NCBI GenBank assembly: GCA_963700375.1
Contig: CAVOXF010000006.1
Location: 248,001 to 312,000, forward strand
Direction of reading: 5' to 3'
DNA length: 64,000 nucleotides
Source: JAHEEL01 sp963700375
GTDB taxonomy: Bacteria > Actinomycetota > Acidimicrobiia > Spongiisociales > UBA5794
Position 1 is the first letter of the stretch; the number at the start of each line of letters is the position of its first letter. The position numbers and the translations under genes are program-made. This document shows positions 16,077 through 24,313 of this stretch, one piece after another. The notes below the pieces were generated by a model. That model was given only the letters and a program-made list of their open reading frames with translations. It made no database searches and was not told the origin of the DNA.

Positions 16077-16801
16077 TCGGCGAGCGGCAGGTGCAACGCC
16101 TGGACGTGCGGTGGATGTCCTGCGCTCGATGCGGCATTCTGCGCCGCATCGCTCGCTGCTGCTGTCGACCGGCCGGGGGTCGGCGTCCTGACGGTGTTCG
16201 AGGCCGGCGCCGCCGCCGAAGCGGCCTGGACGGGGGGCTCCGTGATCGCGGGAGCCGGGACTGCGGTGGTCGTTTCGGCCGGCTCCGGCACGGCAGTGGT
16301 CGTGGTAGTCGGCTCCGCCACGGTGGTGGGCTCAGGCAGGGTGGTCGTCGTCGTTGTCGTCTCGGGAGCTGCACCCTTCTTCATGAAGATCACGGTCACC
16401 CAGATCTGGCCGTCGGCCTCCTTGACACCGACGCCGACGTAGTTGAAGTCGCCGAGGATGTTGCGTCGGTGGCCCGACGAGTTCATGAAGGCCGTGTGGA
16501 GTCCGTCCACGGATGGCCCGACCCCAACATTTTCGGCCAGCGATTCCCACCCGGAGGCAACGCCTGCGAGGTTGCTCGAATGGAAGATCTCCCCGGCAGC
16601 CATCATTTCAGCGCTGTGCGCTCTCGCGTCCGGGACCAACTCGGAGCTCATACTGAGCGGTGGGAGACCGGCGGCGGAGCGTGAGGCATTGATCTTGGAG
16701 AGGAATGCGCCCTCCGTGCCGGCCTGCGCCGGGAGAGCCAGACCGACGGTCATCACCACCAGGGCGACCAGAACGATCGAGATCTTGCGGGCGGTGCGCA
16801 T
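16073..16801 (-). CDS. Secreted CAP (SCP/PR-1) domain protein with Thr/Pro-rich C-terminus
   Basis: 242 residues. Signal peptide (ISIVLVALVVMTVGLALPAQA), then a CAP domain: FLSKINASRSAAGL, ARAHSAEMMAAGEIFHSS, ESLAENVG, FMNSSGHRRNIL, YVGVGVKEADGQIW. After about residue 125 follows a low-complexity Thr/Pro/Val/Ala tail with TTTTTT and EPTT repeats, probably extracellular and perhaps glycosylated. CAP proteins in actinobacteria are secreted with poorly known roles. ATG 16801 is chosen because GGGAGGA stands just before it and the signal peptide follows; an ATG at 16819 is less likely. A 10-bp inverted repeat lies immediately upstream (16816-16845). Confidence 0.9.
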   Translation of the reverse strand: MRTARKISIVLVALVVMTVGLALPAQAGTEGAFLSKINASRSAAGLPPLSMSSELVPDARAHSAEMMAAGEIFHSSNLAGVASGWESLAENVGVGPSVDGLHTAFMNSSGHRRNILGDFNYVGVGVKEADGQIWVTVIFMKKGAAPETTTTTTTLPEPTTVAEPTTTTTAVPEPAETTTAVPAPAITEPPVQAASAAAPASNTVRTPTPGRSTAAASDAAQNAASSAGHPPHVQALHLPLAD

Positions 16802-16815
16802 GGGTCCTCCCGAAC

Positions 16816-16845
16816 ACACAGAGCATTGCTGTTGCTGCTCTGTGT
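16816..16845. repeat. 10-bp perfect inverted repeat upstream of the CAP gene
   Basis: ACACAGAGCA, 10 bases, TGCTCTGTGT. It lies between the end of pepA and the ribosome site of the CAP gene. There is no T-run on either side, so it is either a terminator/processing stem for pepA without a U-tract, a stem in the CAP leader, or a protein-binding site. Confidence 0.6.
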
Positions 16846-16882
16846 ATCGGGCGGACCGGGAGCCGTCTTTATGATTTCGTCT

Positions 16883-18331
16883 TTATGGTTTCGTCGACAT
16901 CTCCCTGGCGAGCTCGACCATCGTGCGAACTCCGAAGCCGGTTCCGCCGACCGAGACGTAACCCTCTGCCTTGTCCGAGCGGGCGGGACCGGCGACATCG
17001 AGGTGCACCCACGGCACATCGTCGACGAACTCGGACAGGAAAAGGGCGGCCGTGATCGCACCACCGAAGCGGTCGCCGATGTTCTTCAGATCGGCAATCG
17101 GCGACTTCAGCTGCGAGCGATACGAGCCCTCGAGCGGCAACGCCCACATCGATTCGCCGCTGAATCGCGCCGCTGCCTCGACGGCCGCCACGGGATCGTC
17201 TCCGTTGCCGAAGATGGCGCCGACGGCCGGCCCGAGCGCGATCTTGGCGGCGCCCGTCAGGGTCGCGATGTCGACGATGAGGTCCGGTTCGTGTTCGACG
17301 GCGATTCCGAGGCCATCGGCCAGTACCAGGCGCCCCTCGGCATCGGTGTTCAGGACCTCCACCGTCTTTCCCCGGTATGCGGTGAAGACGTCACCGGGTC
17401 GCTGCGCCGCTCCCCCGGTCATGTTCTCCGTCAGTGGAGCGACGCCGATCACGCGGATCGGGAGCTCCAGCTCCGCGATCGTCTGGAGGGCGCCATATAC
17501 GGAAGCTGCGCCCGCCATGTCGGTCTTCATGGCCTCCATCATCGCCGCGGGTTTGATCGAGAGACCCCCGGAGTCGAACACGATCCCCTTCCCCACGAGC
17601 GCCAACGTGGCTTGAGCACCCTCCGGTTCATACCGCAGAATGACCATGCGAGGCGGGTTGGTGGCCCCGGCCCCGACGGCCAGCAGCCCTCCGTATCCGC
17701 GCTCAACCGCCTCGACCTCATCGACGATCTCTACCTGAATACGGTCGTTGAGGGTGAGTGCCCGCTCTGCAAGGACTTCGGGCGCCTTGTCGACGGCCGG
17801 CCGGTTCACCAGATCCCGGGTAAGGTAGACGCCGCGGGCCACAGCGGTCGCCCGGTCGATTGCGACGTCCGCCTCGGCGGGAGCGTCGAGGAGCTCCAGG
17901 CGTTCATTGGCCGGAGTCTTCGGCTCGCTCCGGTACTCGTCGAAACGGTAGGCACCGAGCAGGTAGCCGACCGTCACCGCCTCGATTGATCCATCGATGT
18001 CGACCTGGCCCAGGGTGGTGCACACGGTTGCATACGGTCCGGCGAAGCGTCCGACCGTGCCGGATGCCTGCCGCAGCACCTCGGCGTCTGCCTCGTCACC
18101 GAGACCGATGAACGCAACCTCGCCGTACGGCAGATCTCCGCCCGGAACAGCCACGAGCTGCCCGACGGAACCGGTGAACTCCCGTGCGGACAGGTAGCCG
18201 CCGAGCCACGCTCCGAGACGGTCCGCCGTCTCTTCCGCACCGGGCCCCCATGTCAGGTCGGCGAATACGGGGACAACCAGCAGGTCGGCTTCCCCCTTGA
18301 ACAAAGGTCCGGACGGAACGACTTCGATCAT
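16883..18331 (-). CDS. pepA: Leucyl aminopeptidase (M17, PepA)
   Basis: Cytosolic dinuclear-metal aminopeptidase, 482 residues, normal family size. The C-terminal catalytic domain has VGKGIVFDSGGLSIKP, MKTDMAGAASV, the signature NTDAEGRLVLAD and VDIATLTGAAKIALG; the catalytic arginine is in NTDAEGR. The N-terminal macro-like domain is present. ATG 18331 has GAGGAG 7 bases upstream and overlaps the stop of the adenosyltransferase gene as ATGA, so the two are coupled. The stop lies in a short 14-base direct repeat (TCTTTATGATTTCG / TCTTTATGGTTTCG). Confidence 0.93.
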   Translation of the reverse strand: MIEVVPSGPLFKGEADLLVVPVFADLTWGPGAEETADRLGAWLGGYLSAREFTGSVGQLVAVPGGDLPYGEVAFIGLGDEADAEVLRQASGTVGRFAGPYATVCTTLGQVDIDGSIEAVTVGYLLGAYRFDEYRSEPKTPANERLELLDAPAEADVAIDRATAVARGVYLTRDLVNRPAVDKAPEVLAERALTLNDRIQVEIVDEVEAVERGYGGLLAVGAGATNPPRMVILRYEPEGAQATLALVGKGIVFDSGGLSIKPAAMMEAMKTDMAGAASVYGALQTIAELELPIRVIGVAPLTENMTGGAAQRPGDVFTAYRGKTVEVLNTDAEGRLVLADGLGIAVEHEPDLIVDIATLTGAAKIALGPAVGAIFGNGDDPVAAVEAAARFSGESMWALPLEGSYRSQLKSPIADLKNIGDRFGGAITAALFLSEFVDDVPWVHLDVAGPARSDKAEGYVSVGGTGFGVRTMVELAREMSTKP

Positions 18332-18870
18332 GTTGGTTCTCCTCGGGTCGGGGTCCATTCACGCTCAACGGCGCGAGCCAGCATGTACAGGTAGTCGGCG
18401 AGGCGGTTCAGGTACGGCACCACCAGCGATTCACCGTGATCAGCGAGCAGGGCGACCGACGCCCGCTCAGCTCGTCGCACAACGGTACGGGCAACGTCGA
18501 TCGAAGCGGCGACCGGGTCTCCGCCGGGCACGACGAATTCGGTTGGCATACCAAACTCGGCTTCGATCCGGTCGATGCGCGCTTCGAGTTGCTCGATCAT
18601 GGCCGCCTCGACGCGGCTGACCCCGGGTTCGAGCTTCTCCCGATTGGCCGGGTCGGTCGCGAGTTCCGCTGCGACCACGAAGAGGTCGCGCTGCACGGCG
18701 AGGATGGCTGCTGCAGTCTCCTCGTCGGCTTGGGCTCTCGCCATGCCGAGCAGCGAGACAGCCTCGTCGACCGTCCCGTATGCCTCGGGTCCTGCGGAAT
18801 TCTTGGCGACTCTTCCACCGTAGAAGAGCCCGGTGGTTCCATCGTCGCCGCGGCGGGTATAGATGCGCAT
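18328..18870 (-). CDS. ATP:cob(I)alamin adenosyltransferase (PduO type)
   Basis: Makes adenosylcobalamin from cob(I)alamin and ATP. 180 residues: N-terminal MRIYTRRGDDGTTGLFYGGR (ATP-binding), EAYGTVDEAVSLLGMAR, then FVVPGGDPVAASIDVARTVVRRAER and YLNRLADYLYMLAR, the family signatures. The obvious client is the methylmalonyl-CoA mutase at 7749-9305. TAACCT at 18878-18883 ends 7 bases before the ATG with no Shine-Dalgarno, so it is probably leaderless. Its stop overlaps the start of pepA. Confidence 0.93.
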   Translation of the reverse strand: MRIYTRRGDDGTTGLFYGGRVAKNSAGPEAYGTVDEAVSLLGMARAQADEETAAAILAVQRDLFVVAAELATDPANREKLEPGVSRVEAAMIEQLEARIDRIEAEFGMPTEFVVPGGDPVAASIDVARTVVRRAERASVALLADHGESLVVPYLNRLADYLYMLARAVEREWTPTRGEPT

Positions 18871-18877
18871 CACCGAG

Positions 18878-18883
18878 AGGTTA
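18878..18883 (-). promoter_or_regulatory. Leaderless-type -10 (TAACCT) of the adenosyltransferase gene
   Basis: On the minus strand TAACCT, 7 bases, ATG at 18870. No ribosome site is present between them. Confidence 0.5.
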
Positions 18884-18899
18884 GGAGTGGGCGTACGAC

Positions 18900-19580
18900 T
18901 CAGAGACCCCCACCCACCAGGGAACGTCCGATCGTGACAACGCCGAAGGCAACGAGCACGGCGAGGTAAGAAAGCCCCGTCGCCGCCATCACGCCCGAGT
19001 ATCGCGGTTCGCGGAGCGAACCCCACACACCAGCCATGAGCAACAGGCAGAACCCGGCCATCGCGACGTAGACCAAGCCGTAGACGCCGTCAGGTCCGTT
19101 GAAGACCAGCGCTCCGGAGAGCGCGACGACGGCAACCTCGAGGATGAGCCCGATGGCTGCGACGGCATCGAGCGTGTTCAACGACCACCGGGGCAGTGTC
19201 GGATCGACCAGGAACCAATGACCGAGAAGCATCTCGGTTGAAATGCCCCCGAGGAACAGTATCCCCGTGCCGAGCAGCGCAACGGCTACCCCTTCACCCT
19301 CCCAGACCGAGGCAGCGAACAGAACCGCAGCCGCCGCGAAGGCGGCGCCGGCAACCGGCCGCGTTCGCGCCGCAATCGTTCCGACGACAGCCGCGGCGAC
19401 GGCGAGCCACGCGATCAGGCCGCCGCCCGCGAGGGCGCCCAGTCCGCCGATGACGGCAACGACGGCACCGGTGAGCCACAGGTATCCCGGTCCGACGACG
19501 CGCCACCACGCGACGAGAGCTCCTCCGGCCGCGATGCCGGCAACCCACGTGACGAGGATGAGGGCTGGGCTGAGGTCCAC
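18900..19580 (-). CDS. Hypothetical multi-pass membrane protein
   Basis: 226 residues with six or seven predicted membrane helices rich in Ala, Gly and Val and a conserved-looking loop GISTEMLLGHWFLVDPTLPRWSLN. Family not recognised. The histidine and tryptophan cluster in that loop would be worth comparing with haem or quinone membrane proteins, but no cofactor motif is certain. Starts with GTG 9 bases after the transketolase stop, so it is probably the second gene of that transcript. Confidence 0.75.
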   Translation of the reverse strand: MDLSPALILVTWVAGIAAGGALVAWWRVVGPGYLWLTGAVVAVIGGLGALAGGGLIAWLAVAAAVVGTIAARTRPVAGAAFAAAAVLFAASVWEGEGVAVALLGTGILFLGGISTEMLLGHWFLVDPTLPRWSLNTLDAVAAIGLILEVAVVALSGALVFNGPDGVYGLVYVAMAGFCLLLMAGVWGSLREPRYSGVMAATGLSYLAVLVAFGVVTIGRSLVGGGL

Positions 19581-19589
19581 GGGGACCGA

Positions 19590-21545
19590 TCAGGCTCCCA
19601 ACCAGCCGACGACCCGATCCTCGACGGCCTGGGGCGTGAAACCCAGCTCCTGAGCGATCACCTCGGCGGGAGCCGACATCCCGAACGTATCGATGCCGAT
19701 GCGCAAACCATCGGAACCGCTGAACCGGTCCCACCCGTACGTCAGGCCGGCCTCGATCGTCACCCGCGGCAGATCGAGACCGAGCACCGACGACCGATAC
19801 TCATCGTCCTGCTCGAGGAAGGCCTCGACGCACGGCAGCGAGACCACCCTGACGGAGTAGCCGCGCTGCTCGAGGCGATCCGCCGCCTGCTCGGCGAGTG
19901 GCACCTCGGATCCGGTTGCGATCAGTACCACATCGGTGCCAGGCCGCCGCACGTATCCGCCACGGGCGACATCGGCTCGATCCGGAGCGTGGACGGGAAC
20001 CGGCAGACCCTGGCGGGACAGGATCAGCGCCGTCGGATGATCGACGCTGTTGATCGCCTGCTCCCATGCCACCGAGACCTCGGTGGGATCCGCGGGGCGC
20101 ATCACGCGAAGACCGGGGATCGCACGCAACGCCGCGAGGTGCTCGACGGGCTGGTGCGTCGGGCCGTCCTCTCCGAGGAACACCGAGTCGTGCGTCCAGA
20201 GCCAGATGGCCGGCGTGCCCATGAGGGCGCCGAGCCGGACGGCGGGACGCATGTAGTCGGAGAACGTCATGAAGGTCGCGCCGTAGCCCTGGGCGCCGCC
20301 GTGGAGCGTGATGCCGTTGGCGATGGACCCCATGGCATGCTCGCGGATGCCGAATCGAATGTTCCGGCCTGCGGCATCGGCGGCAGTGAAGTCTTGCGAC
20401 GCCTCGATCCGGCTGTTGTTGGACGGCGTCAGGTCCGCCGATCCGCCGATGAGGCGAGGCGAAACGGCGGCGACCTCTTGGAGCACGGCACCAGAGATCA
20501 CCCGCGTCGCAACCTTCGACCCTGGTTCATAGTGAGGCACACCGATCTGAACCGGTGCGGCGTCGAAATAGGCGGCGTACCGCGTGGCACGTGCCGGATC
20601 GTCGGCGAACGCGGCGTCCTTGCGGGCAGCCCAAGCAGCGTGCGCCGCGCGACCGCGGTCCATGGCCGATCGATAGAAGTCGTAGACCCCGCCCGGCACC
20701 TCGAACGGGGGCAGATCCCACCCGAGCGTGGTTCGAACCAGGGAGATCTCGTCGTCGCCGAGCGGCGAACCGTGAGATCCCGATGTGTCCTGCTTGTTCG
20801 GAGATCCGAAGCCGATGTGGGTGCGACAGAGAACAAGCGATGGTCGCGGATCGGCATTCGCCGCGGTGATCGCGGCTGCGATCGCCTCGCGGTCGTGCCC
20901 ATCGACCGAGATGGTGTGCCAGCCGTATGCGTCGAAGCGCCCGGCCACGTCCTCGGTGAACGTCAGATCCGTGGTGCCGTCGATCGTGATGTGGTTGTCG
21001 TCGTACAAGTAGGTGATCTTGCCGAGACCGAGGTGACCGGCGAGTGAGGCGGCCTCCGCGGAGACGCCCTCCATCAGGTCGCCGTCCGAGACAAAGCCGT
21101 AGACGCGATGGTCGACGAGGTCGGCCCCGTGCACGCCCCTCAGGTGCGCCTCGGCGATGGCCATTCCGATGCCCGTGGCGAAGCCCTGGCCGAGTGGCCC
21201 GGTGGTCATCTCGATGCCCCGGTCGGGGTCGTGCTCCGGATGGCCGGGAGTCGGAGAACCGAGCTGCCGGAAGTTCTTGAGATCATCGATCGAGAGCGGG
21301 AATCCCGCGAGGTGGAGTAGTGAGTACAGGAGCATCGATCCATGCCCGTTCGAGAGAACGAATCGGTCCCGGTCGTCCCACGTCGGATCATCCGGGTCGA
21401 CGGTGAGGAATCGGGACCAGAGAACGGCAGCAAGGTCCGCCATACCCATCGGCATCCCCGGGTGACCGGAGTTCGCACGTTGGACCCCGTCGATGGAGAG
21501 GATCCGGAGCGCGTCCGTGGCCTGCTGTTCAATAGTGCTCTGCAT
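19590..21545 (-). CDS. tkt: Transketolase
   Basis: Thiamine-diphosphate enzyme of the non-oxidative pentose phosphate pathway. 651 residues, full length. TPP-binding motif SDGDLMEGVSAEAASLAG...DDNHI; N-terminal ANSGHPGMPMGMA and SNGHGSMLLYSLLHL; TTGPLGQGFATGIGMA; the second domain has GSADLTPSN, FGIREHAMGSIANGI and THDSVFLGEDGPTHQPVEHLA; C-terminal domain ATGSEVPLA. ATG 21545 is preceded by AGGAGG at 4 bases. It is the first gene of a two-gene unit with the membrane protein downstream. Confidence 0.96.
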   Translation of the reverse strand: MQSTIEQQATDALRILSIDGVQRANSGHPGMPMGMADLAAVLWSRFLTVDPDDPTWDDRDRFVLSNGHGSMLLYSLLHLAGFPLSIDDLKNFRQLGSPTPGHPEHDPDRGIEMTTGPLGQGFATGIGMAIAEAHLRGVHGADLVDHRVYGFVSDGDLMEGVSAEAASLAGHLGLGKITYLYDDNHITIDGTTDLTFTEDVAGRFDAYGWHTISVDGHDREAIAAAITAANADPRPSLVLCRTHIGFGSPNKQDTSGSHGSPLGDDEISLVRTTLGWDLPPFEVPGGVYDFYRSAMDRGRAAHAAWAARKDAAFADDPARATRYAAYFDAAPVQIGVPHYEPGSKVATRVISGAVLQEVAAVSPRLIGGSADLTPSNNSRIEASQDFTAADAAGRNIRFGIREHAMGSIANGITLHGGAQGYGATFMTFSDYMRPAVRLGALMGTPAIWLWTHDSVFLGEDGPTHQPVEHLAALRAIPGLRVMRPADPTEVSVAWEQAINSVDHPTALILSRQGLPVPVHAPDRADVARGGYVRRPGTDVVLIATGSEVPLAEQAADRLEQRGYSVRVVSLPCVEAFLEQDDEYRSSVLGLDLPRVTIEAGLTYGWDRFSGSDGLRIGIDTFGMSAPAEVIAQELGFTPQAVEDRVVGWLGA

Positions 21546-21590
21546 ACAACCTCCTGTGGTGACGCCAGCGTAATCCCGGCGTGGAATCGC

Positions 21591-22664
21591 TCAGTCGACG
21601 AACCGCAGGGCTCTGGACGACCGGTTGAGCCGTTCGACGCCGTCATCGACAGCGATCACGATGTCCTCGATTCGCATCCCCCACCGATTCGGGATATAGA
21701 TCCCGGGCTCGATCGAGAACGCCATGCCTGCCTGGATCAACTGATCATTCCCCTCGACGAGATAGGGCTGCTCGTGGGCATCCAGTCCAATGCCGTGTCC
21801 GATCCGATGAATGAAGAACTCGCCAAAGCCGGCAGCGTCGATCATCCTGCGAGCGACCGCGTCGACCGAGGCGGCGGTCACACCGGGGCGGACCGCCTCG
21901 ACCGCCGCGCTCTGTGCGGAGCGCAAGACCTCGTAGGCCTCCCGGAAGTCGTCGGGCGGCGCACCAACGCAATACATCCGGGTTGTGTCCGACCCGTAGC
22001 CGCGAACCCTCCCGCCGAAATCGACCACGATTGCGTCACCATCGCTGATCACACGGTCGGATGGCTCGTGGTGGGGCGACGCACCGTTCGGTCCGGATGC
22101 GACGATTGCGAACGAGATCGAATCATGCCCGGCGGCCAGCGTCATCTCGGTGACGACTCGCGAGACCTCGCGTTCGGTCCTTCCCGAGAAACGAACGTCC
22201 ACGAGTTCGTCGGCCACACGATCGACACCGTGGGCCGCCTCGCGGAGGGCCGCGATCTCGTCCGGTTCCTTGATCACCCGCAGCGCGGCCATCAGCGGCT
22301 CCGCGCTGACGAACGACGCATTCGGCAGGTGGCTCTGGAAGGCGATGAGGAACGACGCCCACATCTGGTCCCCCACCGCGATCGTTCCGTGCGCCGGGAG
22401 CATCGCCGCCATCCCGCCGATCGGATCGTCGGTCTCCGCCCACGGAATCACATCGACCGTGGTCTTCACACGCGGGGCTTCGAGCTCCGGAACGAAGAGC
22501 GCCGGATCGCCCTTGACCGGTAGGACCAACGCGGTGATCCGCTCGAGCGGCATCGCGTGGTACCCCGTCAGATAGGGCAGGTCCGATCCGACCGAAACGA
22601 GGAGAGCATCGATCCCTCGGACTTGCATCTGGTTTCTGGCCGCGTCGATTCGTTCCGCGGTCAT
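21591..22664 (-). CDS. M24 family metallopeptidase (Xaa-Pro dipeptidase/aminopeptidase-like)
   Basis: Pita-bread peptidase, 357 residues: N-terminal creatinase-like domain (DALLVSVGSDLPYLTGYHA), then the catalytic domain with the five metal ligands in VVDFGG, GSDTTR, HRIGHGIGLDAHE, SIEPGIYIP and RIEDIV. PepQ-like; substrate preference for X-Pro cannot be proven by eye. The ATG overlaps the stop of the lipB-lipA gene as ATGA, so it is translated as the last gene of the lpd - E2 - lipBA operon. Confidence 0.92.
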   Translation of the reverse strand: MTAERIDAARNQMQVRGIDALLVSVGSDLPYLTGYHAMPLERITALVLPVKGDPALFVPELEAPRVKTTVDVIPWAETDDPIGGMAAMLPAHGTIAVGDQMWASFLIAFQSHLPNASFVSAEPLMAALRVIKEPDEIAALREAAHGVDRVADELVDVRFSGRTEREVSRVVTEMTLAAGHDSISFAIVASGPNGASPHHEPSDRVISDGDAIVVDFGGRVRGYGSDTTRMYCVGAPPDDFREAYEVLRSAQSAAVEAVRPGVTAASVDAVARRMIDAAGFGEFFIHRIGHGIGLDAHEQPYLVEGNDQLIQAGMAFSIEPGIYIPNRWGMRIEDIVIAVDDGVERLNRSSRALRFVD

Positions 22665-24313
22665 CGTGCCGCCTCCAGCGATTCGTGGGCCCGGTACGAC
22701 GACCGAACCAATGGACCCGCCTCAACATGTGAGAGACCGAGGCGCTCGCCTTCTTCGGCATACCGCTGGAACTCGTCGGGATGCACGTAGCGGCTGATCG
22801 GGCGGTGGCGTGCTGTTGGCCTGAGATACTGCCCGATCGTGACGATATCGACGCCGACGGCCCGCAGGTCCGCGAGCGCACCGAGCACTTCTTCCTCGGT
22901 CTCTCCCATGCCGACGATGAGCCCGGACTTGACGATGCCGGACGGATTCACTCGCTTTGACCGGGCGAGCAGCGCCAGCGACCTCGCGTAGTTTGCCGCC
23001 GTGCGGATCTCTCGCTGCAGTCGCAATACGGTCTCGGTGTTGTGATTCAGGACCGCAGGCTTGGCGGTCATCACCGTCTCGAGCGCCGCGACATCTCCCT
23101 TGAAGTCCGGGATCAGCACTTCGACCTCGCACTCCGGCAGGCGATCTCGGATCGCTTCGATCGCCTCGGCGAACACGCTCGCCCCACCATCCGCGAGATC
23201 GTCACGATTGACCGACGTCAACACCGCGTGGCGTAGTCCCATCTGTTCGACCGCATCGGCGGCTCTTCGTGCCTCGTCGGCGTCGACGGCCCCTGGGCGA
23301 CCCGTTGTGACGTCGCAGAAGGCGCAGGCGCGGGTACAGGTGTCGCCGAGCAGCATCAGCGTGGACGTTCCGGACTCCCAGCACTCGTAGATGTTGGGAC
23401 ACTGTGCTTCTTCGCACACGGTGTTCAGTTCCATCCCGCGCATCAGCTTCTTGAGGTCGCGGAAGCCATCTGTGGAGAGGTCCGCCTTGACCTTCATCCA
23501 GGCCGGCTTCTCCGGCTCCCCGGGGAGCACACCCCTGATTGCGATGGGTGCTTCATTGCTGCGCGTGGAGGAGAAGACGCCCGCCGCCACCATGGCATCT
23601 ACGTCGTACGGGTGGGATCGATCGCGACGAGAGAAGCTCCCGATCTGAATCTCCGGCGTTCCGCCGAATGCGTCGACAGCGTGCGGCACAAGCGCGTCGA
23701 TGACGGCTTCCATCGGTACCGGGGACCCGACGATGTCGGTGAGGGAGGTGACGGGGCGGTCGGCAATCCCGCACGGCACGATGTGGTTGAAGTAGGTGAG
23801 GTCGGGGTTCACGTTGATGGCGAAGCCGTGCATCGCAACGCCAGAGGCGACCCGGACACCGATCGCCGCGACCTTGCCCTCGTCGGTCCACACCCCGGTG
23901 AAGCCGTCCTCCGCCCATGCTTTCACGCCGAGACCCGCCAGCGCGCCGATCAGCATCTTCTCGATCCGCCGGAGGTGCCCGACCGAATCCCACCCCCTCG
24001 AGAGGGTGGGCACGGCCACGATGGGATACCCGACGAGTTGCCCGGGACCGTGATACGTGATGTCTCCGCCGCGATCTGTGAATACGAGGCTCGCGTCGAT
24101 CGAATCGAGGCGCGTCGCTTCGATCTTCAGATTGGAGCCGTCGCCGTTGCGCCCAACCGTGTACGTGTGCGGGTGCTCGAGCAACAAGAGATAATCGTCG
24201 TCGATCCGACCCGTCGACCGCGACTCCCAGACCGCTCGCTGAAGATCCAGCGCCTCGTCATACGCAACCCGGCCGAGCCACCGGACTCGGAACCGCGGAT
24301 CGGATGAGGTCAT
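22661..24313 (-). CDS. lipB-lipA: LipB-LipA fusion: octanoyltransferase plus lipoyl synthase
   Basis: One uninterrupted 550-residue frame carrying both steps of de novo lipoylation. Residues about 5-225 are LipB: RGGDITYHGPGQ at 81-92, lysine in GKVAAIG (147) and catalytic cysteine in HIVPCGI (181). Residues about 225-265 are a linker. Residues about 265-550 are LipA, a radical-SAM enzyme: auxiliary cluster cysteines 300, 305 and 311 in CEEAQCPNIYECW, radical-SAM CTRACAFC at 326-333, and the RSSY serine near the C-terminus. All catalytic residues are present in both halves. ATG 24313 has AGGAG 5 bases before it and overlaps the E2 stop as ATGA. The operon thus encodes a lipoylated E2, its E3 and its lipoylating enzyme. 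Confidence 0.95.
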   Translation of the reverse strand: MTSSDPRFRVRWLGRVAYDEALDLQRAVWESRSTGRIDDDYLLLLEHPHTYTVGRNGDGSNLKIEATRLDSIDASLVFTDRGGDITYHGPGQLVGYPIVAVPTLSRGWDSVGHLRRIEKMLIGALAGLGVKAWAEDGFTGVWTDEGKVAAIGVRVASGVAMHGFAINVNPDLTYFNHIVPCGIADRPVTSLTDIVGSPVPMEAVIDALVPHAVDAFGGTPEIQIGSFSRRDRSHPYDVDAMVAAGVFSSTRSNEAPIAIRGVLPGEPEKPAWMKVKADLSTDGFRDLKKLMRGMELNTVCEEAQCPNIYECWESGTSTLMLLGDTCTRACAFCDVTTGRPGAVDADEARRAADAVEQMGLRHAVLTSVNRDDLADGGASVFAEAIEAIRDRLPECEVEVLIPDFKGDVAALETVMTAKPAVLNHNTETVLRLQREIRTAANYARSLALLARSKRVNPSGIVKSGLIVGMGETEEEVLGALADLRAVGVDIVTIGQYLRPTARHRPISRYVHPDEFQRYAEEGERLGLSHVEAGPLVRSSYRAHESLEAAR

